Assembly (NCBI RefSeq): GCF_001949145.1
Contig: NW_019091463.1
Coordinates: 366,929 to 430,928, forward strand
Direction of reading: 5' to 3'
Origin: Acanthaster planci
Lineage: Eukaryota > Echinodermata > Asteroidea > Valvatida > Acanthasteridae
Length of the DNA stretch: 64,000 bases
The position numbers and the translations under genes are program-made. Within the stretch, counting starts at the first letter, position 1; each line of letters begins with the position of its first letter. The notes under the pieces were generated by a model that was not told the DNA's origin, ran no database searches, and saw only the letters and a list, made by a program, of their open reading frames with translations. This document shows, piece by piece, positions 27,746 through 39,900 of this stretch.

Positions 27746-29716
27746 GGCTGCATGCGGGCCGAGTGTCGGGCAACCACTAATGAGATGCAAATCACCGCTT
27801 GACTCATCCTCAGGCCGGTATTCTGGTCCAAGAGAAAAGACAAGGAAACGTGACTGGCAGTGCCTCATGAATAATTCACAAAGCTCAGCTCCTATATGTA
27901 GCGGAACTCAAGCGCCGATCCCTCCTTCTAAAAAATACTAGAGTAAAAGATATGGAGGTTGATAATCATAACTGAGATACAGAGCTGAAACACTCAAATT
28001 TGTCTGATTCTGGGAAACTAGGCTGAAGCAGAAATTTTGGACTTTATATTTTGATGTGTTTAATCAAGGATTCTTTACAGTGTTTTCATACAAAGTGGTA
28101 CATGTACATGTACTATCAATATATGACAGTAGGGTCAATCTGGGCCAATTTACACAATTGCCCAAATAACCTGACTCGGTTTGAACATGTATGGTTTGAA
28201 GCCCCAAGTCCTGCTTTTGTATGTCATTCAACTGTTTTTGTTTTATTGTTACATTAGATCGAGGGTCTAATTGAATGAATTCATGACTTTGCTACACATA
28301 CACTGTAAGTATAAGGAGATAGTGTTGTACCTTTCTAAACTTGACATTGCATTGAAGTATTTCCACAGTAATCAGACCTTCAATTGAGGTAATGTGCTCC
28401 CAGTTCAGTAAGGCCAATGGTTGAACCAGTGGGCACATGTTGGGGAATTTCAGCTTCCTGGTTAAGGGCTGAAATTTGATTATTTCAAAGCGAGAGAAAG
28501 TTTCAGCTATACATCCAGGTCCTGTACATGTACATGTAGTTGATGTCAAATCTCAAACAAGTGACGCAAAATGAAACGGATTAATGTCAAATAATTTTTA
28601 CAAACAATTCTTGGCTGTCTAACCGGTCAATGGACAGGTCATTGCTCTTCAAATTTCTTATGTCAGTGAATGGTATCAATTAACACTCTGTGAGAAGGTA
28701 CAAAATCATAAGAGGTAGGGGGCACAGTGAAACCTACTGCCCTAATGGACGCATCTCTAATAGTATCGTTGCCAAGTTTCACAGCAGGACATGTAGTATG
28801 TACATGTATGCACGTGAATGTGGCAGTGCCGTACTTTATACTTCATACATGTGTACATGCATATGTACATGTGCACTACACTCCACCTGAACATGCCAAC
28901 TAACAGCGGCGGAACAATTTTCAAAGTGGGCGACTAGTTGTACAACCGTCACATATCTGCCATGAATAAGCCGACCCATTATAAGCCTCACCCCATTATA
29001 GGACCTGCAAAAAAGGGGATTTTTCCCTCCCTCCCCCTGTCAAAAATGTGGAGGAGTGGTCCCCCTGGCCCCACAGCTTCTGTCACCAGTGCTACTCACC
29101 GTTTCTGTAGCATATGTACATGTATTGTGTACCATAGGTACTACTACTGGTTCCCCTACACCTACATGTGGGCCCACATGGTACATGTACATTGTACACG
29201 TATATCAAATCTTATTACATGTACACTGTACACGTATGTGGTAAGACTTGTACAAAGTGGCTTATTTCTGAAAAACAAATTACAAAGGCATTGGTATTTA
29301 ATGCAAATTTTTAATTTATCTTGACTGTTAAGATCTACATGTATATGCATAAATTAGGGATATACATGTAGATGTACCACACCTTGTTCATATTTTATGT
29401 GGTTACCTTGATGTTTCAATTCAATTTGCTAAATTCATGAATTTGATATTAAGTACGTACTGCATTTTGGGTGATTGGTCATTCCATGCCTACTGTATGT
29501 GTACACATACCAGTACATGTATACAGTATGTTATCAGTTGACTGAATCACAATGAACATATTGCTGATAAAGTGTCCAACTGGTTCCTCAAACTGCATTA
29601 AAGTAGGGTACTGTGCGATGGCTCCAAAAAAACAACAGAGGGAAGGGTTGAAAAAGTATTTTACTAAGTTGTTTAAGAAGTTCAAAAATGATACCGGTAA
29701 GCTAGCAATTAAATAT

Positions 29717-29775
29717 TTAACCCTAACACTTCTCAATCCTTCACCTGTTGGAGGACTGAGGACTATTAGGGTTAA
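29717..29775. mobile_element. 59-bp TTAA-bounded hairpin, copy 1
   Basis: A near-perfect palindrome beginning TTAACCCTAACACTTC and ending in the complementary GGGTTAA, with the short loop TCACCTGTTGGA region. It starts and ends with TTAA. A second copy of identical length is at 37963-38021. The TTAACCC edge resembles piggyBac-type termini. Confidence 0.6.
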
Positions 29776-29861
29776 CTTTGCTGGAGTAACATGCAGTTTG
29801 TAATGAAATGGATACAGAGCATACATGTACCTGTACTGGCAGTAGATACATACAAATTTTT

Positions 29862-30045
29862 CAGTAAGTAGATGGGGGGAGGGGTTACCTCCTGCAAGTT
29901 CCCTTTTCAGTAAGTAGATGGGGGGAGGGGTTACCTCCTGCAAGTTCCCTTTTCAGTAAGTAGATGGGGGGAGGGGTTACCTCCTGCAAGTTCCCTTTTC
30001 AGTAAGTAGATGGGGGAAGGGGTTACCTCCTGCAAGTTCCCTTCC
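29862..30045. repeat. Four tandem copies of a 46-bp unit
   Basis: The period is exactly 46 bp (starts at 29862, 29908, 29954 and 30000). Each unit begins CAGTAAGTAGATGGGGGG and continues with GGGTTACCTCCTGC. The first three copies are almost identical; the fourth has a G-to-A change in the G run and a diverged end. Confidence 0.95.
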
Positions 30046-31559
30046 CCCCTTTTTTTACATTCACGCCTTTCCCTTTCATCCCTGTTTTCTTTGTGCTCTG
30101 AAATGGTTCAATTTAATCATTTCTGTACGTTCAGGTTAGAGCACCCCCTTTCATAAATACCAGGTATTTACCACACCACTGTCTTTTCTCACATCATCCA
30201 TGCATGGAAAAGAAAAGATTGAAAACTTTGTAAATGAATGGAATACTTTTTCACTTCTGCAGTTACTTTTATCTTCATGCATCGATCTACATGAACAAAA
30301 AGGTTCATACATGTACATGTAGAGGTTGAAGCACTGAGGCGGAGATGGAGTACATGCACTTTGTGTTGCTAGGACAGGCTTGTGTACGCCTTTTGTGCAG
30401 TCAATATAACTAACTTAAAACTAGAAAGAAGAGCCTCCAAGGCATCAGGTATATGCATAACCTCTATTAACAGTGTTTTCAGATACAAATTTAAAAGAAG
30501 TTCAGACCGTCACCTGTTTTAACAGTTCAAAAAAAGGTGATCCAAAGGAAGAGAACAAAAAAGAGAAGACAGTTTGTAGGCCTTTCCCTCAGATCTTAAA
30601 TCACACATTTTGTAAGAAATCATGAACTGACATGACTGATACTGCGATAATTACAACATTGCTTAAAGGCTATGCAATATCAAGTTTACATCTGGTCTGA
30701 GAGACTAGGATTCTACAAATCACCTCTTTTAACACTTCTACTAGTACTACCACAGTATCAGCGTAACTACAATCCTGGACAAAATAGTTGGAACACCTTG
30801 TCAATGCTTGTGGGATGGGAAGCAGAGTGAAAAGATCCCCTCTCCCCCATTCAATGTCGCGGTCATGATTTATTAGACCAAGATTAAGCCCAGCTTACCC
30901 AATGAGAAACAACATTGACAGCAGGGGTGAGGGGGAGGCATGTTCCAATGAGATTTGTCCAGGATTGTAGCTACAGTACATTATATGGATGTACTGTGTG
31001 CATTACCGACAATTATTATGAATGACCACGGCCGCCTGAACTGGCTAGGGCCAGGCTGCGGATTTATTATTTCTTATTTCTCAGGGAACAACACATAAAT
31101 ATACTCAAACACAAATTAAGAATAACACCAAAAACAGATCTAAAAAACTGATAACACCCCTGAGGGATTGCCGAAAAAGCGAACTTAATCGCTGTGTAGA
31201 GGCTCTCCTAAAATGATAACAGTTACCAGGTTGGGCAAAAGTGGGACTCACAAACAAATAAGGCACAGTGGGGAAACACAAAGGTAGAAAGTTATTGTGG
31301 GATGCAAAAAGGGGCAATTTTTGCTCCTTTTTCCTTCCCACAATGCCTTTGTAGCATTGTGTAAAATCACCCATGCAGTAATTGCGAAAAAAATTAGCCC
31401 AAAGTGAAAGTGATGAGAGTACTGCCAATGGACATGATGGACCAACCCCGAGGACAGCTGATGCGGTCATTCCGCATTCGTGCTCAAAATTTGACACAGG
31501 AACAAAGCAGCAAAGCACCGTTGACTTGTAATTTCTGTTTTTCTGCACAAATTAGAAAT

Positions 31560-31823
31560 GAAATGAAACGTTAACTCACTTCGGTCGGCCTCCTTTCTGA
31601 GTGCTCATCGCATGGATATCATGGAGTGTCACGGCTGCGCGCGCTTGCTCGGAGCTTTGTTGCACAATCTCACGTATGTGAATCGCCAATGGAGGGCGCT
31701 ATTCATGAGCGTGCGGCGCGCGGATCGGAGTAGCGAATTTATCTTCGTTCGTGCATCGGATTCTCAATATTATTGACAATTTTATTGCCAAACAGTTCGT
31801 GACATCTCACTCATATACACCAG
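31560..31823. promoter_or_regulatory. Divergent promoter between MFSD6 (-) and CEP135 (+)
   Basis: A GC-rich, CpG-rich island (GCGCGCGC, GCGGCGCGCGG) in AT-rich surroundings, with a CCAAT box at 31686-31690. It is flanked by two good splice donors pointing outwards: GAA|GTGAGT on the minus strand (exon end 31580) and CAG|GTAAGA on the plus strand (exon end 31823). These fit non-coding first exons for MFSD6 to the left and CEP135 to the right. Transcription starts cannot be placed exactly. Confidence 0.6.
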
Positions 31824-34520
31824 GTAAGATTGTTTGATCTGTATACTTATTTGACGTTAGTTTTTACAACCATCAGCAGAGCAGTTGTTCCTCAACGTGA
31901 TCTATCATATTTGGCGGTCCTTTTGAAAACCGTTTGGCCGTCATCAGTAGTGACAGTGGTCATGCTTGTCAGTGTCATGCATGAACTAATCCCCCTGCAT
32001 GTGAATGCTGTATAACTGTTATTACTCGGTTCCTATATTATTGCGGTAATTGTATTATCGTGGTATTGGAAAATTTGAAATTTGCGTTTTCAGCAAGTTC
32101 CCAATCAGCAATATTCACCCAGGTATGGCAATAGGTTGTACATATATCCTGAGGATTAGTCTCATGAAAACAATAGAAGAGTAAAAATTTCGCAAGGTTC
32201 TGTAAGGTTTGATAGTGTTTAATAAAACTCTGAAGATACCTATAACTTTTCTGAAATTCGTAAATTTTCCTTCATCTTGTTTGTCATTACCTACCGTCTG
32301 TCTCTTTAACCAGTAGAGCCTGGAGGAACAGATCACAGCTCTGAGACTGTCCCTTAATGTGGAGCAGTCCCTTTATTAGGTCCTAGGGAACAAAAGTCCC
32401 CCTAAACCTGAAAACAGGGAATGTCCCCCTTAGTGGGGACAATTTTTTTTAAGTGGGTTTGGAGATCCTACTATTGCCCTGGGGGTTCTTTTGTTGCCAT
32501 AATTAGATTCAGCAGAAAAAACACCCAAGGTTGCCGTTTAAAAAAAAATCATACCGTTTACTTCCAAGATTATGAGCAAGAGTATGCAATTTAGCATAAA
32601 GGGTGGGGAAAAGACTGTATCCGAACAATTTTTTCAAAATCATTCCTTTACATATACATGTACATGTATACTTCATCGAGTGGCATTGCACAAAGTTCAT
32701 AAAAAACATTTTAAACATCTTAAATGAATGGAAAATGTGGGAGAAAAACAAAAATGATAATAGTGCGTGGATATTTTGACCCAAGGCCACTTGGGCAAAA
32801 ATGTTCCCTTTTAAAGGGACATTCTCTCATTTGGGGGGACTGGTATTGTCCCCAAATAAAGGGAATTCTCCAAATCCAGGGACAGTCCCTGAGTTGTGAT
32901 CTGCACCTCTACTGTTAACAGTTATTTCTAACGTCGCCCTGCCCTTGGATATCCATAGCTAGGTTCTCATATGTCAATTCCAAACTGGTCAAAGGTGTCT
33001 AAAGGGGCATCTTTAAGGGGAAGACTGGAAAAAATGGAGCCAATTACTGGTAAAAATGGAACATTAATATTACAAAATGAAGGTACATGTACATGTATGT
33101 ATTTTGTTTACCCTGAAAACAAAATCGTTCTGTTATCCTTATTTATACATGTACATTTAAACAAAACGCTGTAAAGGCCATCGTAGACTCCATTTCCCAA
33201 TACTGCGATAATAGCGACTCCACTTCCGCTCACATGCGGTGCACTTGTAGATTTTCTGAGCTGTCGTAGAGGAAAATAAATTGAACCACAAACAAAATTG
33301 TATGATTCAGGTTAAAAAGTAAGAGTTAAACAACAGCAAGGATAGGATAATTCAGGAAGGTGAGCGAGCAATCTTTATTTCGATTGGGAAATGTGATAAC
33401 TACCACAATAACAGAGTAATCCATCCTATAGCGTGCATGACTAATCGCGTCCCATGCACAAATGGTGCCAGATAAGTGGCAAGAAAAACCTGTCTCCATA
33501 ATATCCTCTTTTTTTTTCAAACCATTTACATGATTTATTGTACTGCTAATTGCACATAATTTAAATTTTCTTTTTCTGATTTGATGCTCTGGTCCAGTCC
33601 TGGAATATTTTTAAATGAAGTGGTTATACATGTAGTTAAAGGCAAGTAGGCCTAATATTGCTTCCAAATACATGTAAACTACATGTATCTACATGTATAG
33701 TTATGGCATCGCACAATTTTTAATTGCCAATCTATATAAGGTTTCGATATGGGATTTTTTCCATTTTTCTCTCCATATTGTCTTTATTTTCTCAATCAGA
33801 TTGCATGTTTACTTTCTATGTTTTCTGTTTTGGTCAATTCATACGCCTGGATAATGTTTTCAGGCAGTTAAAGTCATCCGACTGGTACAAAAAAGTAGAC
33901 AGAAATCTGTTGTGAGCATGTTGTGTGTTGTGAGCCATGGCATGAAACTAAGATTTACCGTGTAAGTTTTTAAAAAAATCAATGCGCATGTTCAGTTGCC
34001 AAGCCAGTAACAAAACAAAAAAGAAAAGATGGAACTGATTCATGGTCCAGAGTCCACCAGTCCTGTTGGTTTTCACAGTGGCTATAGTTTTGGAAGTTTA
34101 GACAGGTTACTGTCTACTTTTGTCGCACCACTCTGGTGTATTAAAAACAGAAACCAGACCAGTCTACAACGAAAGGATCTCAGCCTTTATTACCCTTTAA
34201 AGAAAATCCTCCAGGGGTATGAATCTACCAAATGAAAAAAAATGGGCCTACATGTACAAGTATGTTATTGTATGTGTGTACCCACTGAGCTATCCCTATT
34301 TCATGATGGTAAGTGGAAATTGAAACCTAGATTGACCGTGACGATTGTGCAGTGCTGATTTGGGAAAGGACACTTCACAATTAAAACTATGGAAATTTGG
34401 AAGTCGCATTATGTTTACCATAACTACATGTACAGTGTTACTGCGTCTTTCACTCTCGAGACTCAAATTTTTAACCATTGCCCTATCAGGTCAAGCAGGT
34501 TCAAAGTTTACAGTTCAACA
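31824..34520 (+). other. First intron of CEP135 and start of the coding exon leader
   Basis: Runs from the donor at 31824 to an acceptor just before the CEP135 ATG (CCCTATCAG at about 34489 or GTTTACAG at about 34513). It contains the TTAA-bounded foldback element and several TACATGTA motifs. No coding exon is seen. Confidence 0.5.
32306..32918. mobile_element. 613-bp TTAA-bounded foldback element
   Basis: Long imperfect inverted arms (about 32310-32450 and 32790-32914) share CAGTAGAG, CAGATCACA, TGTCCC and CCCTTTATT blocks in opposite orientation. Both ends sit at TTAA (32306-32309 and 32915-32918), matching piggyBac-style target-site duplication. There is no coding capacity. Confidence 0.55.
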
Positions 34521-36927
34521 ATGGCCACACTAGCGGAGCAGAGGTTCACTGCTCTGCGTAAGCGTCTGGACCAGCTGGGCTACCGTCAAGCCTTAGGAAT
34601 CGAATCTCTCCCCCTCGTGGAGAAACTCTTCAATGATTTGGTGCATACAACCAGCAGCTTGAAGAATGCCAAACTGCAGGTAAGAAGAGGGAGCCAGACT
34701 GGAAACTGACTTGCAAAACAGTATCTCGGTCTGAGAAATCCCAAATAATCAGAAATACAGATCCCAGTGGCACTGGGTGCATGGGTGTGACGTTATCCCA
34801 TCCACAACTTGAATACTTTTTTCATTCCATGTAATAACTGGCTTTCTGAAAACTGTATACATGTAGGTTTCTGTGTGATCTCTTACTGGTGCAGGTGTAG
34901 TGTAAGCACAATATGAAAACTGAACATTGCATAGCTTCAGATAACTTTTCCTCTTTACTTTAATCATCATTTTGTAGCAATATGCTAAAATCTTCTTCAC
35001 GTTGAAACTTATAGAATGAAATTGTCTTTCATACTGAAACATTCATCTCCTATTTGAGAATATTTGAAATGGTGCTTTTGCAACCTGGGAATTTTTTGGG
35101 GGGTGATAATTGGGATGAGTAATCTTTTCCATTGCCACTGATACCAATCCCAAATTTCTCTTCCAAAAGTTGCAACATACATCCTGGTTTATTGCCGTTG
35201 AGACATCTGTTCTTTGCTGTTGACTTCAACAGCTTTATGCAACCCTGAAAAACTTGAATTCTAACCCTGGACAACCCCCCCCCAAATTTCAGAAGACCTG
35301 GATCTGCCCGTTTTGGGACTATTTTATCACTGATTCTTTTTCAGTTTTGATTAAAATTTTGCTTAAGATGCTTTAAAAATGAAACAGTACAGAAACTGAC
35401 CACAGACTTTTATCTGCAAATCACCATCTTTCCTGTCACTGAAGGCCAGCCGTGCCACTGATGAGAAAACTCCAGTCTGCACGGACGAGGCGTACCGCAG
35501 TGACAACGCCAAGCTGGTGCGGGAGAACAACGATCTCCACCTGCAGCTCATCAAGCTCAAGGAGGAGAGCGAGGCCACCATCAAGGACCTCAAGGCAGCC
35601 GTGCGCAAGCTGGAGCATGAGAATGCCGACCTACGCTTCCTCAACTCCCAGTTTGTGCACAAGGTGCGGGCGCTGGAGAAGGAGGCCAAGGCGAAGGGAG
35701 ACCGCATCAGCCAGCTGCAGGAGAAGAACTTCCAGGCAGTGGTGCAGACACCAGGTAGGTTGGACTTGTAGACCTGTGCTGTATGTACAAATATTCAATC
35801 TATTATTGAGTAGTCTAATATTTATCTTTCAGTTCAATTATTTGTAGGCATAATGCAGTGAAATAAAAAAGAAAACAAAAGCAATTTTTCGTGACTAAAT
35901 TCCCTTTTTAATCATATCCCGCTGGGGAGCCTGTTTTCGGGTACCTTGGGTTTGTATGCATAGCCGGGATGCCTGAAATCGGACAAAAGAGCTTGGGCCT
36001 TGTAACAAAAAACTGTACTTGGAACAAAAGACAGAGCTGCTGGGAATTGCCAACATTTTTTCAGTTGTCAATAGCGAAGGAAATCCGTCATTATTTTGAA
36101 AGACTGTTTGTGGCATTCAGCACGAGCGGACTACCAACGGGGACAAAAGTGCACCAGCACTCCAGAGATGAGTGATACAATACCGCTGCACGCTAATCTG
36201 GCCCGTATTGAAAAGACGTCAGAAGCGCACTGTGCCAGTTTCGGGAACAAAAGAAACTTATGTAACACCACACAATTTGAGACATCTTTGACATTCAAAT
36301 GATGTGGTTAAAGGTACATATACTTATCAAACCTGCATAAATGTACATGTAATTGTGTCTTTAATCCATCACTGTCAACAGTCAACACTTTGAAAAGGTT
36401 AGACTCTAAAGATCAGCTTCTGTCAGACAGTAAGGAGCTTGATACTACAGTTACAAGCGCAAAGAATATGGCATTATATTACTGCACAGTGCTCTTCCCT
36501 AGAGAAAGGAATTTCGGAAAGTCACAAACCAAAAATGCTTTGGCACTGAAGGTTTTTCTGTGAAGGAACATGTGTTGTGACTCATTGCTTTCTCCATTTG
36601 ACGATGGCAATGCATATTCTTTAGCTTTAGAAGTGAAATGTTAAATCCTGCAAATTGCTCATGTACATACTCGGTGCAGGTGGCCGCAAGCGGCACATCC
36701 CCTTCCGCCGTCAGAGAATGGACATTGACAGCACCGTGCCTGAAGATGGTCCCCGTCCATCTCTTCAGGCCGAGAGGCAGGTTGCTGGCTTCAGCCCGGC
36801 TGACCCTTATATAGCTGACCTGGTCAAGATTGCAGATAACAGGGCGGAGACTCTACAGCAGGAGGTGGAGAGGCTGAGGGAAAAAGAGGAGAGGAACGAG
36901 AAGACAATCAGGAGGCTGACTAAGCAG
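34521..36927 (+). CDS. CEP135: CEP135 N-terminal exons (34521-34679, 35445-35754, 36680-36927)
   Basis: These exons encode residues 1-239. They carry the conserved N-terminal two-helix region (YRQALGIESLPLVEKLFNDL), a coiled coil (ENNDLHLQLIKLKEE), LQEKNFQAVVQTPGGRKRH with the basic FRRQRMDID, and DPYIADLVKIADNR. Phases at the three donors are 0, 1 and 0. The segment corresponds to the microtubule-binding part of human CEP135. The 35445 exon is distinctly GC-rich compared with its introns. Confidence 0.95.
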
Positions 36928-39900
36928 GTGAGTCACACATGGCTTCTCACTGAGTAATATCAAGTTTTCATGTTACTCACCAAGTGTTGCAAGTTTCAAT
37001 TTCAAGGATGGAATTCCAGCTAGAGTGAGTGGTTACTTGACATCTTTAAATCCTTAAGACATGCTAAGTCATGCTGAGTCAGCAATTTTTGTGATCCACT
37101 TTCTGTTGCAGAGCTCTGGAGCAAACTATTTTGTGTCAGAGTTCCATCTGGCAAATTTGGAATAATTGCCAAAACTTTTAGCTGAATGCACATCTTTGCA
37201 GCCTTGGTATTTATGATATGAAGTTTCTAAACATACACATTTTCTCCCCACTCGCTCAGGATGGTAAAGACTGTAATATTGTAAATACAATTTGCTAACA
37301 GTGATGACTGGCTACTGAAACACTGTAGTATGTTTTCGTTTACTGCATAACGCATAAATTAAAAGTTTTGACTGTATGAAGTTTGCATTATCTATTGCTT
37401 ATTTCTTGGTACAACCCAAATACTGTGTGATGTTGAAAATTCCGTAGACGTTTTTCAATGTAAAATGTATAAATGTATGTCATTTGTGACAAAACAACAC
37501 AGAATATAAAGCAATTGCAAACTACAAGTATGCCAGTCTCTTCTTTTTAGGGGCTTGAAGTTTAGTTTTTGAATACTGTTTCAGTTAACCCTTGGACATT
37601 GGGATTGGCAAAATCTTGAGCGAGTTCAGTCAAGGACCACTGGTTGCCTAGTAGCTGGTCCTGAATGTACCAGTAGTTAATTGTGTCTGCATGTTAACAT
37701 TTATAGGGTAGCTGCAATGAGTTTGTTTTAACACAATCCTTCAAATTGCACCTTTTTGTCTCAGTTAATCTCATTGTTAACTTTTGTTTAACTATTTCAA
37801 AGGGTATTTTGCTGTCTTTTTAATATTTATGCCAGTGAGTATTTCCAAAGTCATGCATTTTGTAGGTTTTGCTGGGCTAAATTTTCTCGTCTTTTTTAAG
37901 TGGTTGTTGTTTATGTGCATAGCAATAAGTGGGCACCAGTGCTTTTCTCAGAAATATTTTCATTAACCCTAACAGTCCTCAGTCCTTCACCTGTTGGAGG
38001 ACTGAGGACTGTTGGGGTTAAGTAAATTCTGGGTTCACAATTTTAATAGTTACCCATGCAATGAACTATGCCTTCCCTGGATGACATCACAGCAACAGTA
38101 CCCTCAGTTGTCCAAGAAAGCATGGACAATTTTAAGAGTTGTAGTAAAGTGCACCTTTCTGTGCATATGAGAGTGTAAAAGAGTGTTCATACATTGAAGA
38201 AGAGTACAGAGATGCAGAAAAATTGAAAACTTCATTGCGGCTACCCTTTGAAATGCAAACGTCCTTGAACCAACTTCAGGTGTCTCTGTAGGGAATGTAT
38301 GTAGAAGTATGGTCCTGGTAGCCTGCTGTACAATTTGATCAGTAGAGCAAAAGACCAGTGACTGGTCTCAAGAGGTCCACTGGACTAGTCCAATTTGATA
38401 AGAGCTGAACTAAGTTCGTGTGTAGTTTCCACACACAAAGTTGTATATATTTCAAATTATTGAACATCACATATTCTTAGAGTTTATTGAATTTTAAGCT
38501 TTGACTGCAAATGTGGATATGATATGTGGGCCCGTAAGTGTATATAATGCATAACTGTCAATTTTGGTTTTACATCATTACAGTTTTCTTATGGATAACT
38601 CTCTACTTTGAGCCGGCACATACACGATGTACAGGAATAATCATGGGGCTATGCAGAGTACATGTAGCTCCATTATATGATCAAACATAAATAATGAAAT
38701 AATACCATCTACAAATTTTCACATTTTCCTATTTGATTCTTTGATAATAATAATAATAATGGCCATACTTGTATTTTTAAAAGTGCCAAACGTCCACCAT
38801 GAATGTGATCAAGGTACTATTATCGCTGCACATTACACTATCAGAAAACGAGAGGCTATAATACTAAAGAGGTCATAAAGTGGTCATTTAATCCAAAAGA
38901 AAATAATTGGCTACATGTACATTAGTAGGAGTGCCTTCAAAAATTTCCTGTATATTGCAGCCTGGGCTTGTGTAGTTCTACATTTATAACCTGTTGCCTA
39001 GTCACCACAAAATTTCATTAGAGAAAGACCTTCAGGTACATGAACATGCAATGCAAATTTATATTAGACTCAGGTGTAGATGTAGACCAGAGGATTTCAT
39101 TCACTGGCAATATTCTGCATAGTGTACCACAGAGCTTGTTGCACAAATTGAGGTGTACCTGTACATGTATGACCATACAGCCAGGAACACATGGTATGAC
39201 ACATACAACCAGTTTCCTTCCGGCCAATAACTGGTTGCAAATAATTCCCAGTTGTCTTGGGAGACTTTTTGCTGGATTCTTTTCTCACATTACCAATGGC
39301 AGTTGATTTCATCTGAAATGCATCAAAACAATCAGGCAACAAACGAGAAATTATACAAACTGTGGAAATAACTACATGTACATGTAGGTAAGTTTGTGTG
39401 CAAAACATACCACTCAGATTGCGTAGACTTGAAAACCCCCTCTGTGAATAATGGAATCTCCCATTGTCCCTCACAACTGTTACCAAGCACGCCACTCTTT
39501 ACAACCCCTCTCCTGGACTGACCTTTGATCAGGCCAATCCATATGTAAATAAGTATTCAAAAGTAGTCACTGTGATTGGACAAGGGAAGTTATTGACAAG
39601 CTGAGTTGTTGAATGAAAGGGGACGAGACCTGGATCATTGATAAAGTGGAGAGAAGTGGCATACACCAGGGATTTCAGTGGTGATTGTTGGGCATAACCT
39701 CATTAGCATGTGGGGGTCAACACTCCATTGATAAGCGTGGGTGCCCATCCCACTACACACTCACACACTGCTGCATGCACACAGCTGTTCAACTGCCGTT
39801 AGGTTTAAAAACCAGGATCTAATTCCTTCAGCACACTGCTATGCTGGAGACTGTGCAAGTTTGAATGTAAAATGTCAGGCTTGTCTACATTAATGAAGAT

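Larger units (their letters stand above)
27777..31579 (-). other. First intron of MFSD6
   Basis: Inferred from a donor at 31579 (GAA|GTGAGT on minus) and an acceptor before 27776. It contains a 59-bp TTAA hairpin, a 46-bp tandem repeat and many TACATGTA motifs. No coding exon is seen. Confidence 0.45.

Noticed and set aside
34389-34520. An extended CEP135 N-terminus from an upstream in-frame ATG
   Set aside because: The upstream codons cross the splice acceptors before 34521, and the family start aligns at 34521.
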